Made by a program: the position numbers and the translations under genes. Of a stretch of DNA of 64,000 nt, positions 1 through 8,013 are shown piece by piece. The stretch is from Pseudomonas gessardii. GTDB lineage: Bacteria; Pseudomonadota; Gammaproteobacteria; Pseudomonadales; Pseudomonadaceae. The notes below the pieces were generated by a model that was given only the letters and a program-made list of their open reading frames with translations, made no database searches and was not told the origin of the DNA. Within the stretch, counting starts at the first letter, position 1; each line of letters opens with the position of its first letter. The stretch spans positions 1 to 64,000 of the forward strand of contig NZ_MNPU01000029.1 of the NCBI RefSeq assembly GCF_001983165.1, given 5' to 3'.

Positions 1-122
1 CTTGCCTCTGGCTAACACTTCCCCTTGCCGGGTGTGTAGAGGACTTTCACCTCCCAGTCACCAGCGTGGCCACCACAGCCAAGCTGGTTGCGCTTGCGCG
101 CAACGCGCCATGCCTGGCGCAC
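1..122 (-). mobile_element. Group II intron (IIC-like), 5' end only, truncated by window edge
   Basis: Read on the minus strand, the sequence starts GTGCGCCAGGCATGG, which fits the GUGYG 5' splice-site consensus of bacterial group II introns. It continues with GAGGTGAAAGTCCTC and CCCGGCAAGGGGAAG blocks that resemble intron domain I. The intron begins 7 bases after the terminator stem-loop that follows the DUF599 gene, which is the usual target of class C introns (downstream of rho-independent terminators). The reverse transcriptase/maturase gene would lie outside the window to the left. Class assignment is inferred from the site and the 5' sequence only. Confidence 0.72.
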
Positions 123-128
123 CAAAAG

Positions 129-152
129 AAAGCCCGCTTATTAGCGGGCTTT
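129..152 (-). terminator. Terminator of the DUF599 gene
   Basis: A perfect 10-bp stem AAAGCCCGCT/AGCGGGCTTT with a 4-base loop lies about 70 bases after the DUF599 stop codon. On the minus strand it is followed by a short pyrimidine run (CTTTTG) and then by the group II intron, so the intron has displaced whatever followed. Confidence 0.8.
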
Positions 153-220
153 ACTTTGGGCGGTATTTTTTGCGTAGCCAAACAGCAGGTCGCCAGACTA
201 AGCGGCAATAAACGATCGAC

Positions 221-961
221 TCAGGCGGCTGGCTCTTTATTTGCCTCAGGCAACGGCGCCTCGGTCGGGGTATAGACCATGACTTCCAGCACATCGGAAT
301 GAAACTCCCGGCGATACAGCACCAGCACCACCCCGCTGCTCATCAGCATGAACAGCCAGGGGCTGACAAACCAGGCGAGCATGGTCATGCCGAAGTAATA
401 GGAACGCAGGCCGAAGTTGAACTGGTTGGCGGCCATCGATATCACCCGCGCGGCCCGGGAGGCAAAGGCCTTGCGCTCCTGCTCGGAGACATGCCGCTCG
501 CCGACCATGGGCGCCGAGCCGACCAGGATCGCCGCAAAGTTGTACTGGCGCATGCACCAACTGAAGGTAAAAAAGGCATAGACAAACACCAGGGCCAGGC
601 ACAACAGCTTGATCTCCGACATGCCCTGGGACGCCTGCTGCACCATGGGAATGTCCGCCAGCAGCGAGACCGCCCGCTCCGAAGCCCCCAGCACGGTCAG
701 GATACCGGCGAGAATGATCAAGGTGCTGGAGGCGAAGAAGGACGCATTGCGCTCCAGGTTACCGATCACACTGGCATCGGCGATGCGGTTGTCACGCAGC
801 AGCATGCGGCGCATCCAGTCTTCACGATACAGGTGCAGCACACTGGCCAGGCAGGCCGTGTCCCGGGCTTTCCAGCTGGCGTAGCGGGTGTAGCCGCCCC
901 AGCAGATGACGAACCACAGCGCGGCAAGCAAGTGGATCAGGTTGGCTTCGACGAACGACAT
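221..961 (-). CDS. DUF599 family membrane protein
   Basis: A 246-residue integral membrane protein of the DUF599 family. Hydrophobic segments are visible near residues 5-24, 75-92, 113-130 and 190-222. The family has no established function. The ATG start is preceded by a good GAGGA ribosome binding site. The gene stands alone, ends in its own terminator, and is followed by a group II intron. It is separated from brnQ by a REP pair. The family call rests on overall resemblance, not on a catalytic motif. Confidence 0.75.
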   Translation of the reverse strand: MSFVEANLIHLLAALWFVICWGGYTRYASWKARDTACLASVLHLYREDWMRRMLLRDNRIADASVIGNLERNASFFASSTLIILAGILTVLGASERAVSLLADIPMVQQASQGMSEIKLLCLALVFVYAFFTFSWCMRQYNFAAILVGSAPMVGERHVSEQERKAFASRAARVISMAANQFNFGLRSYYFGMTMLAWFVSPWLFMLMSSGVVLVLYRREFHSDVLEVMVYTPTEAPLPEANKEPAA

Positions 962-1000
962 GCGGGTCCTCTAAACAATAGGGCTGGCTAACTCGGACGA

Positions 1001-1089
1001 TGTGGGAGCTGGCTTGCCTGCGATGGCGTCCCTTCAGTCAGTATCAGGCCGACTGATCTACCGCTATCGCAGGCAAGCCAGCTCCCACA
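1001..1089. repeat. REP pair (REPIN-like inverted repeat)
   Basis: TGTGGGAGCTGGCTTGCCTGCGAT and its inverted partner enclose a variable loop. This is the common fluorescens-group intergenic repeat, and about ten more copies occur in this window. Confidence 0.9.
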
Positions 1090-1169
1090 CTGACCGTGTT
1101 CCTGATCTGCAAAACTCATAACCCCTTCGACGTTAGCCCGCCAAAAAAGACACCGCCGAGCGCCCATAA

Positions 1170-1196
1170 AAATGCCCCGCACCTGGCGGGGCATTT
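1170..1196 (-). terminator. Terminator downstream of brnQ
   Basis: An 11-bp stem AAATGCCCCGC/GCGGGGCATTT with a 5-base loop lies 26 bases after the brnQ stop. On the minus strand it is followed by TTTTTATGG. Confidence 0.85.
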
Positions 1197-1221
1197 CGTT
1201 GTCAGCGTACAACAGTTCGCT

Positions 1222-2535
1222 TTAGGCGATGGCTTCGCTGCGCTTGCCCAGCATACGGTCAACCACGACTGCGGCCACCAGGGTGATCACGCAAGGCACC
1301 AGCCAGGCCAGGCCTTGCTCGCTCAACGGCAGGTTCGCCATTTGCGCCGGCATCCAGCCCGCCAGGCCCGCGCCCTTGAGGGCGTCGATGGTGCCAAAGA
1401 TAAACGACACCAGCATCACCGGGCCAAGGATACGGCCATGTTCATGCCAGAAGTCTTTGCAGAAGCTCAGCGCCACCAGCACGATGCACGGCGGGTAGAT
1501 GGCTGTCAGCACCGGGATCGAGAACGCGATCAGCTTGGTCAGGCCCAGGTTGGACACCAGCAGCGAGAATGCGGCGAGGATCACCACCAGAGTCTTGTAG
1601 GACAGTGGCAACACCCGGCTGAAGTACTCGGCGCAGGCACAGGTCAGGCCCACGGCGGTGACCAGGCACGCCAGGGAGATCAGCACCGCAAGGAAGCCGC
1701 TGCCCAGGGAACCAAAGGTGTGTTGTACATAGGCGTGCAATACCGCTGCGCCGTTGGCTGCACCGGCGGCCACTTCATGGCTGCCCGAACCGAGGCGGAA
1801 CAGGCTGATGTACACCAATGCCAGGCCCAGGCCGGCAATCAGCCCGGCAATGATGGCGTAGCGGGTGATCAACTGTGGCGACTCGACACCCCGGGAGCGG
1901 ATCGCGTTGACGATCACGATGCCAAACACCAGCGCGCCCAGGGTATCCATGGTCAGGTAACCATTGATAAAGCCCTGGGAGAACGGCGCGGCGACGTATT
2001 CCGGCGTGGCGACGCCAATATCGCCCGCAGGCAGGGCAAAGGCCGCGATGCCCAGCACCGCCAGCGCAATGATCTTCAGCGGCGCGAGAAAACGCCCGAC
2101 GGTATCCAACAGGCGCCCTGGGTACAGGGAGATGAAGAACACCAGCAGGAAGTACACCGAGCTGTAGAGGAACAGGGCCAGCGGGCTTTCGCCGGTTAAT
2201 GGCGCCAGGCCGACTTCAAACGACACCGTCGCGGTACGCGGGGTGGCGAACAATGGCCCGACTGCCAGGTAGCACGCCGCAGCCAGGATGCCACCGGCGA
2301 TCTTGCCGATAGGGCTGCTCAATGCATCCATGCCACCGCCGACCTTGGCCAGGGCGATGACCGTGACCACCGGCAGGCCGACGGCAGTGATCAGGAAGCC
2401 CAGCGCCGCCATCCAGACATGCGGCCCGGACTGCAAACCAACGATAGGCGGGAAGATGATGTTGCCGGCGCCCACGAACAGGGCAAACGTCATAAAGCCC
2501 AGCGCCAGGATATCCTGGCCTTTCAACACTTTCAT
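1222..2535 (-). CDS. brnQ: Branched-chain amino acid transport carrier BrnQ
   Basis: A 437-residue carrier of the LIVCS family, which takes up leucine, isoleucine and valine with sodium or protons at the inner membrane. The N-terminus (MKVLKGQDILALGFMTFALF followed by VGAGNIIFPP) is typical, and about 12 hydrophobic segments follow. The reading frame stays open for 99 codons upstream, but this start gives the family length and the conserved N-terminus. The gene is monocistronic, flanked by REP repeats and ended by a strong hairpin. No clear Shine-Dalgarno sequence precedes the start. Confidence 0.93.
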   Translation of the reverse strand: MKVLKGQDILALGFMTFALFVGAGNIIFPPIVGLQSGPHVWMAALGFLITAVGLPVVTVIALAKVGGGMDALSSPIGKIAGGILAAACYLAVGPLFATPRTATVSFEVGLAPLTGESPLALFLYSSVYFLLVFFISLYPGRLLDTVGRFLAPLKIIALAVLGIAAFALPAGDIGVATPEYVAAPFSQGFINGYLTMDTLGALVFGIVIVNAIRSRGVESPQLITRYAIIAGLIAGLGLALVYISLFRLGSGSHEVAAGAANGAAVLHAYVQHTFGSLGSGFLAVLISLACLVTAVGLTCACAEYFSRVLPLSYKTLVVILAAFSLLVSNLGLTKLIAFSIPVLTAIYPPCIVLVALSFCKDFWHEHGRILGPVMLVSFIFGTIDALKGAGLAGWMPAQMANLPLSEQGLAWLVPCVITLVAAVVVDRMLGKRSEAIA

Positions 2536-2778
2536 TTGAGGAAATACCACACTACTGAATCGGAATTTAGAGGGGGATTCCCTATGGATGAGGGAAATAC
2601 TGCCAGCGCTGATGGGCACCGACTGTTCTAGCGCGCGGCTTCCTTTTGGGACGCGGGCGCATAAAGAGGCGGCCAGAGTACCGAATTTGCCTGACAAACG
2701 CACTGTTGCGGGGCGCGCTGTCCGATAAGCGACACGTTGATGTCGCGTTTTCATACTTAACTTGGTAATGCAGTCCAC
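2536..2778. other. Region upstream of brnQ, no gene seen
   Basis: This stretch between brnQ and the next REP pair must hold the brnQ promoter and leader. I see no convincing -35/-10 pair or coding frame. It contains a purine-rich patch (TAGAGGGGGATTCCC) near 2570-2585. Confidence 0.4.
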
Positions 2779-2865
2779 TGTGGGAGCTGGCTTGCCTGCG
2801 ATGCGGACGGCGCGGTGATCCAGGCAAGCCAAGGTGATGCAATCGCAGGCAAGCCAGCTCCCACA
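2779..2865. repeat. REP pair
   Basis: Inverted TGTGGGAGCTGGCTTGCCTGCGAT units with an extra AGGCAAGCC half-motif inside the loop, in the gap between brnQ and the sucD terminator. Confidence 0.88.
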
Positions 2866-2906
2866 ATGGACCGCGTCAATTTCAACAAATGGATATACCC
2901 AGAACG

Positions 2907-2936
2907 CACAAAGGCCACCCGAAGGTGGCCTTTGTG
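2907..2936 (-). terminator. Terminator of the suc operon
   Basis: A perfect 13-bp stem CACAAAGGCCACC/GGTGGCCTTTGTG with loop CGAA lies 27 bases past the sucD stop codon. It probably ends the suc transcript. Confidence 0.85.
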
Positions 2937-2963
2937 TGGTGAAGCGTCAGTTAAGCGCGAGGC

Positions 2964-3845
2964 TTACTTGATCGCCCAGCCAGTCAGCTCGGACAAAGCC
3001 TTGCCGATGTCTGCCAGCGAACGCACGGTTTTCACGCCTGCGTCTTCCAGGGCAGCAAACTTCTCGTCTGCAGTGCCCTTGCCGCCAGAGATGATTGCGC
3101 CAGCATGGCCCATGCGCTTGCCCGCAGGGGCAGTCACACCAGCGATGTAGGAAACAACCGGCTTGGTCACGTGTGCCTTGATGTAGGCAGCCGCTTCTTC
3201 TTCAGCCGAACCGCCGATCTCACCGATCATCACGATCGCTTCGGTCTTCGGGTCTTCCTGGAACAGTTTCAGGATGTCGATGAAGTTCGAGCCTGGGATC
3301 GGGTCACCGCCGATGCCGACGCAAGTCGACTGACCGAAACCGGCGTCAGTAGTCTGCTTCACAGCTTCGTAGGTCAGGGTGCCGGAACGGGAAACGATAC
3401 CGACTTTGCCTGGCAAGTGAATGTGACCGGGCATGATGCCGATCTTGCATTCGCCTGGAGTGATCACGCCTGGGCAGTTAGGGCCGATCAGGGTAACACC
3501 CAGCTCGTCGCACTTAACTTTAGCGTCCAGCATGTCCAGGGTAGGAATGCCTTCGGTGATGCACACGATCAGCTTGATGCCGCCGAATGCCGCTTCCAGG
3601 ATGGAATCCTTGCAGAAAGGAGCTGGAACGTAGATCACGCTGGCGGTGGCGCCAGTTTGAGCAACCGCTTCTTTCACGGTGTTGAACACTGGCAGGCCCA
3701 GGTGCTCGGTGCCGCCTTTGCCCGGAGTGACGCCACCGACCATCTTGGTGCCGTATTCGAGGGCTTGCTGGGTGTGGAAGCTACCTTGCGAACCGGTAAT
3801 ACCCTGGCAGATAACCTTGGTGTCTTTATTGATCAGGACGCTCAT
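2964..3845 (-). CDS. sucD: Succinyl-CoA synthetase alpha subunit
   Basis: A 293-residue alpha subunit of succinate-CoA ligase. With SucC it makes succinate and ATP or GTP from succinyl-CoA in the cytoplasm. The N-terminal CoA-binding fold (residues about 5-100, including QGITGSQGSFHT) and the phosphohistidine loop GHAGAIISGGKGTA near residue 247 are both present. The start overlaps the sucC stop by one base (TAATG), which implies translational coupling. It is the last gene of the sucA-sucB-lpdG-sucC-sucD cluster and is followed by a terminator. Confidence 0.98.
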   Translation of the reverse strand: MSVLINKDTKVICQGITGSQGSFHTQQALEYGTKMVGGVTPGKGGTEHLGLPVFNTVKEAVAQTGATASVIYVPAPFCKDSILEAAFGGIKLIVCITEGIPTLDMLDAKVKCDELGVTLIGPNCPGVITPGECKIGIMPGHIHLPGKVGIVSRSGTLTYEAVKQTTDAGFGQSTCVGIGGDPIPGSNFIDILKLFQEDPKTEAIVMIGEIGGSAEEEAAAYIKAHVTKPVVSYIAGVTAPAGKRMGHAGAIISGGKGTADEKFAALEDAGVKTVRSLADIGKALSELTGWAIK

Positions 3846-5011
3846 TATTTGCCCTCCGCAGCTTTGACAACTTGTTGAGCAGCGTCGGTCAGGCTGGTAG
3901 CAGCGATGATGTTCAAACCGCTTTCTGCCAGTACTTTAGCGCCCAGTTCAGCGTTGTTACCTTCAAGGCGAACAACAACCGGGATTTTCACGCCGACTTC
4001 TTTCACTGCACCGATGATGCCTTCGGCAATCATGTCGCAACGAACGATGCCGCCGAAGATGTTGACCAGTACTGCAGCGACGTTGGAGTCGGACAGGATG
4101 ATCTTGAACGCTTCGGTAACGCGTTCCTTGGTAGCGCCACCACCTACGTCGAGGAAGTTGGCTGGCTTGCCGCCATGCAGGTTGACGATGTCCATGGTAC
4201 CCATGGCCAGGCCAGCACCGTTGACCATGCAACCGATGTTACCTTCCAGGGCTACGTAGTTCAGCTCGAACTTGGCAGCGTGCGCTTCGCGCGGATCGTC
4301 TTGCGACGGATCATGGAAAGTCTTCAGCTTAGGCTGGCGGTACATGGCGTTGGCGTCGATGTTGATCTTGGCATCGAGGCAATGCAGGTCGCCGTCAGCC
4401 TTGATCACCAGCGGGTTCACTTCCAGCAGGGCCAGATCGTGATCCTGGAACAGTTTGGCCAGGCCTACGAAGATCTTGGCGAACTGGGCAACTTGCTTGC
4501 CTTCCAGACCCAGCTGGAAAGCCAGCTCGCGACCCTGGAATGGCTGAGCGCCAACCAGTGGGTCGATCGTGGCCTTCAGGATTTTTTCTGGGGTTTCGTG
4601 AGCGATCTTCTCGATGTCCACGCCACCTTCGGTGGACGCCATGAACACGATGCGACGGCTCGAACGGTCAACGACAGCGCCCAGGTACAACTCTTTAGCG
4701 ATATCAGTGCACGATTCAACCAGGATCTTGGTGACTGGCTGGCCATTGGCGTCAGTCTGGTAAGTCACCAGACGCTTGCCCAGCCACTGCTGTGCGAAGG
4801 CCTTGGCGTCTTCTTTGCTGCGAACCAGCTTAACGCCGCCCGCTTTACCGCGACCACCAGCGTGGACCTGGGCTTTGACAACCCACTCGCTGCCGCCGAT
4901 TTTGTCGCAAGCTTCTGCTGCTGCTTCCGGGGTGTCTACTGCGTAACCCTTGGAAACTGGCAGGCCGTATTCAGCGAACAGCTGCTTACCCTGATACTCG
5001 TGAAGATTCAT
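3845..5011 (-). CDS. sucC: Succinyl-CoA synthetase beta subunit
   Basis: A 388-residue ATP-grasp beta subunit that binds nucleotide and pairs with SucD. The start at MNLHEYQGKQLF is the conserved family start; an open frame runs 16 codons further upstream but adds nothing conserved. VHAGGRGKAGG near residue 53 is part of the nucleotide site. The C-terminal domain contains NIFGGIVRCD. A 202-bp gap with a long hairpin separates it from lpdG, whereas sucD follows with a one-base overlap. Confidence 0.98.
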   Translation of the reverse strand: MNLHEYQGKQLFAEYGLPVSKGYAVDTPEAAAEACDKIGGSEWVVKAQVHAGGRGKAGGVKLVRSKEDAKAFAQQWLGKRLVTYQTDANGQPVTKILVESCTDIAKELYLGAVVDRSSRRIVFMASTEGGVDIEKIAHETPEKILKATIDPLVGAQPFQGRELAFQLGLEGKQVAQFAKIFVGLAKLFQDHDLALLEVNPLVIKADGDLHCLDAKINIDANAMYRQPKLKTFHDPSQDDPREAHAAKFELNYVALEGNIGCMVNGAGLAMGTMDIVNLHGGKPANFLDVGGGATKERVTEAFKIILSDSNVAAVLVNIFGGIVRCDMIAEGIIGAVKEVGVKIPVVVRLEGNNAELGAKVLAESGLNIIAATSLTDAAQQVVKAAEGK

Positions 5012-5123
5012 GCTTTTTACCGTCTTCGTTAGGTACTGCGCATTCGGCGCTACGCTCATTATGAGTGCCGCGCCACCTGTGACTGCTGCTTGCCCAACTT
5101 CACCGCCCTAGGACAGGCAAAGC

Positions 5124-5169
5124 TGCGCAAGACTGCGTCCAGCGGATATTCCGCGGTGAGTCTTGCGCA
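5124..5169 (-). other. Long imperfect hairpin between lpdG and sucC
   Basis: TGCGCAAGACT at 5124-5134 pairs with AGTCTTGCGCA at 5159-5169, with an inner GCGGA/TCCGC stem. No T-run follows on the minus strand, so a processing, attenuation or mRNA-stability element fits better than a full terminator. It could set the sucCD dosage relative to sucAB-lpdG. Confidence 0.55.
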
Positions 5170-5213
5170 CAAGGCTCACGACGGGCAACCGCCGTGGTTT
5201 CTTATTATCTTGC

Positions 5214-6650
5214 TTAGCGCTTCTTCTTGTTGGCAATGTGGATGGCATGGCCATTCACTGCCAACGCGGCTTCGTGCAGCGCTTCAGACAGGGTCGGATG
5301 GGAGAAGACCATCATGCCGATGTCTTCGGCGCTGGTGCCGAATTCCATACCGATAGCGCCCTGCTGAACCAGCTCTGCTGCGCCTGGGCCAATCACATGC
5401 ACACCCAGTACGCGGTCGGTCTTGGCATCAGCGATGACTTTGACAAAACCGCCAGTGTCGTTCGCTGCCATGGCACGGCCAGAAGCGGCAAACGGGAAGG
5501 TGCCGACGTTAACGTCAACGCCTTCAGCTTTCAACTGCTGTTCGTTCTTACCAACCCATGCAATTTCTGGGTGGGTGTAGATAACCGAAGGGATCAGGTC
5601 GTAGTTCATCTGGGTCTTGTGACCCTTGATGCGCTCAACCACCATGATGCCTTCTTCGGACGCCTTGTGCGCCAGCATCATGCCGCGAACCACGTCACCA
5701 ATGGCGTAGACACCAGGCACGGTGGTGGCGCAGTGATCGTCAACATGGACAAAGCCACGCTCGTCGATGGTCACGCCGCTGTCAGCTGCCAGCAGATCAG
5801 TGGTCACTGGACGGCGACCAACGGCAACGATCAGTTTGTCGAAGGTGATGGTCTGTTCGCCATCCTTGTCGGTGTAGGTCACGACCACTTCTTCGCCGTT
5901 GACTTTAGAACCGGTCACACGGGCGCCCAGCTTGATATCCAGACCTTGCTTGGTCAGGGTTTTCAGCGCTTCTTTGGACACGGCGGTGTCGGCAGCCAGC
6001 AGGAACGTGTCCAGGGCTTCCAGTACGGTCACTTGCGAACCCAGGCGGGACCAGACCGAACCCAGTTCCAGGCCGATCACGCCAGCGCCGATCACGCCCA
6101 GGCGTTTGGGTACCGATTGGAATTCCAGGGCGCCGGTCGAATCAACGATCACGTTCTGGTCGACTGGAGCCGGTGGAATGTCGATTGGACGCGAACCTGG
6201 CGCCAGGATCACGTTCTCGGCTTCGATGATTTCGGTCGAACCGTCTGGCTTGGTGATTTCAACTTTCTTGCCGGCCAGCAGTTTGCCGTGACCTTGCAGG
6301 GAAGTGACGCCATTGGCCTTGAACAGGGTAGCCACGCCAGAGGTCAGGCCTTTGACGATGTTGGCCTTGCGGCCGACCATGGCTGGCACATCCATGGTCA
6401 CGCCAGCGTGGTTGATGCCGTGGATGGCAAAACCGTCCTGGGCTTCGTGGAATTTCCAGGAGCTGTCCAGCAGCGCCTTGGAAGGAATGCAACCGACGTT
6501 CAGGCAGGTACCGCCCAGGGCCAGTTTGCCTTCCTTGTCGGTGTATTTTTCGATGCAAGCAGTCGAGAGGCCCAGTTGAGCGGCCTTGATGGCGGCCACG
6601 TAGCCACCAGGGCCCGCACCGATCACTACAACGTCAAATTTCTGTGTCAT
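5214..6650 (-). CDS. lpdG: Dihydrolipoyl dehydrogenase (E3) of the 2-oxoglutarate dehydrogenase complex
   Basis: A 478-residue FAD/NAD disulfide oxidoreductase that reoxidises the dihydrolipoyl groups of SucB and passes electrons to NAD. Visible are the N-terminal FAD site GAGPGGYVAA, the redox-active disulfide GGTCLNVGCIPSK near residues 47-59, the NAD-binding GAGVIGLELGSV near residues 185-196, and the C-terminal HPTLSEALHEA with the catalytic His. It lies between sucB and sucC. Pseudomonads carry several E3 paralogs; the position identifies this one as LpdG. Confidence 0.97.
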   Translation of the reverse strand: MTQKFDVVVIGAGPGGYVAAIKAAQLGLSTACIEKYTDKEGKLALGGTCLNVGCIPSKALLDSSWKFHEAQDGFAIHGINHAGVTMDVPAMVGRKANIVKGLTSGVATLFKANGVTSLQGHGKLLAGKKVEITKPDGSTEIIEAENVILAPGSRPIDIPPAPVDQNVIVDSTGALEFQSVPKRLGVIGAGVIGLELGSVWSRLGSQVTVLEALDTFLLAADTAVSKEALKTLTKQGLDIKLGARVTGSKVNGEEVVVTYTDKDGEQTITFDKLIVAVGRRPVTTDLLAADSGVTIDERGFVHVDDHCATTVPGVYAIGDVVRGMMLAHKASEEGIMVVERIKGHKTQMNYDLIPSVIYTHPEIAWVGKNEQQLKAEGVDVNVGTFPFAASGRAMAANDTGGFVKVIADAKTDRVLGVHVIGPGAAELVQQGAIGMEFGTSAEDIGMMVFSHPTLSEALHEAALAVNGHAIHIANKKKR

Positions 6651-6674
6651 GAAAATAGATCCTCTATTTGCGAC

Positions 6675-6747
6675 AAGCTTTTAGCTCCAAGCTGCAAGCC
6701 AAGCTGATTTTTCCTACAGCTTGTAGCCCGCAACTTGAAGCTGCTTC
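6675..6747. repeat. AGCTTG/CAAGCT-rich intergenic repeat
   Basis: Short direct and inverted copies of AAGCTGCAAGC / AGCTTGTAGC / CTTGAAGCTGC fill the gap between sucB and lpdG. This is a known style of Pseudomonas intergenic repeat. I see no promoter in it. Confidence 0.5.
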
Positions 6748-6749
6748 TA

Positions 6750-7970
6750 TCAGATATCCAGGAGCAGGCGAGCCGGGTCTTCCAGCAGATTCTTGATGGT
6801 CACCAGGAACGTAACGGCTTCTTTACCGTCGATCAGGCGGTGATCGTAGGACAGTGCCAGGTACATCATCGGACGGATCACGACCTGGCCGTTGATGGCC
6901 ATCGGACGCTGGATGATGTTGTGCATGCCCAGGATCGCGGCCTGTGGCGGGTTGACGATCGGGGTCGACATCATCGAACCGAAGGTACCACCGTTGGTGA
7001 TGGTGAAGGTACCACCGGTCATCTCGTCGATGGTCAGCTTGCCGTCACGGGCTTTCTTGCCGAAGCCGGCGATGCCGCCTTCGATTTCAGCCAGGCTCAT
7101 CAGCTCGGCGTTACGCAGGACCGGCACCACCAGGCCACGGTCGCTGGACACGGCAACACCGATGTCAGCGTAGCCGTGGTAAACGATGTCGCTGCCGTCG
7201 ATGGAAGCGTTGACTGCCGGGAAGCGTTTCAGCGCTTCGGTGGCCGCTTTCACGAAGAACGACATGAAGCCCAGGCGCACGCCGTTGTGGGACTTCTCGA
7301 ACAGGTCCTTGTACTTCGAGCGCAGGGCCATGACTTCAGTCATGTCTACTTCGTTGAACGTGGTCAGCATGGCCATGTTCGACTGTGCTTCAACCAGGCG
7401 CTTGGCCACGGTGGCGCGCACGCGGGTCATCGGCACGCGCTTCTCGGTGCGGTCGCCAGCGGCGAATACAGGCGCAGCGGCCGCCGGGGCAGCAGCCTTG
7501 GCAGGCGCGGCAGCCGGCGCGTTTTTCTTGGCTTCAATAGCGGCAACCACGTCTTCCTTGGTCACGCGGCCGTCTTTGCCGGTGCCCTTGATGGAAGCCA
7601 GGTTGATGCCGTTTTCCTCGGCCAACTGACGCGCAGCCGGGGCAGCGATCGGGTCTTGTGCATCAGCCGCCGGAGTGGCAACCGGAGCCGAAGCAGCAGG
7701 GGCCGCTGGAGCTGGGGCCGGAGCGGCAGCACCGCCCTCAACGATGGTGCCCAGGACTTCGTCGGACAGGACAGTATCGCCTTCGTTCTTGATGATTTCG
7801 CCCACTACGCCGTCAGCGGTGGCCAGCACTTCCAGAACGACTTTGTCGGTTTCGATGTCGACGATCAGTTCGTCACGCTTGACGGCCTCGCCTGGTTTCT
7901 TGTGCCAGGTGGCAACGGTGCCATCAGCAACCGATTCCGGGAATGTCGGGGTTTTGATTTCGATAGCCAT
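6750..7970 (-). CDS. sucB: Dihydrolipoamide succinyltransferase (E2o)
   Basis: The 406-residue core of the 2-oxoglutarate dehydrogenase complex, which transfers the succinyl group from lipoyl-lysine to CoA. Domain order is clear: lipoyl domain at residues 1-77 with the lipoylated Lys in ETDKVVLEV, an Ala/Pro-rich hinge, the E3/E1-binding peripheral domain at about 108-145 (AAPAARQLAEENG), a second Ala-rich hinge, and the catalytic domain from about 180 with active-site DHRLIDG near the end. It is 43 bases from sucA and cotranscribed with it. Confidence 0.98.
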   Translation of the reverse strand: MAIEIKTPTFPESVADGTVATWHKKPGEAVKRDELIVDIETDKVVLEVLATADGVVGEIIKNEGDTVLSDEVLGTIVEGGAAAPAPAPAAPAASAPVATPAADAQDPIAAPAARQLAEENGINLASIKGTGKDGRVTKEDVVAAIEAKKNAPAAAPAKAAAPAAAAPVFAAGDRTEKRVPMTRVRATVAKRLVEAQSNMAMLTTFNEVDMTEVMALRSKYKDLFEKSHNGVRLGFMSFFVKAATEALKRFPAVNASIDGSDIVYHGYADIGVAVSSDRGLVVPVLRNAELMSLAEIEGGIAGFGKKARDGKLTIDEMTGGTFTITNGGTFGSMMSTPIVNPPQAAILGMHNIIQRPMAINGQVVIRPMMYLALSYDHRLIDGKEAVTFLVTIKNLLEDPARLLLDI

Positions 7971-8013
7971 TATCTGCGGTCCTTAAAATTCGGTTTCAGT
8001 CAGCGCGAATACG

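Noticed and set aside
1096..2199. 367-codon plus-strand frame over brnQ
   Set aside because: Antisense to brnQ, of low complexity and His/Gln-rich, with no family resemblance.
5163..6707. 514-codon antisense frame over lpdG
   Set aside because: Shadow of lpdG, whose motifs are complete on the other strand.
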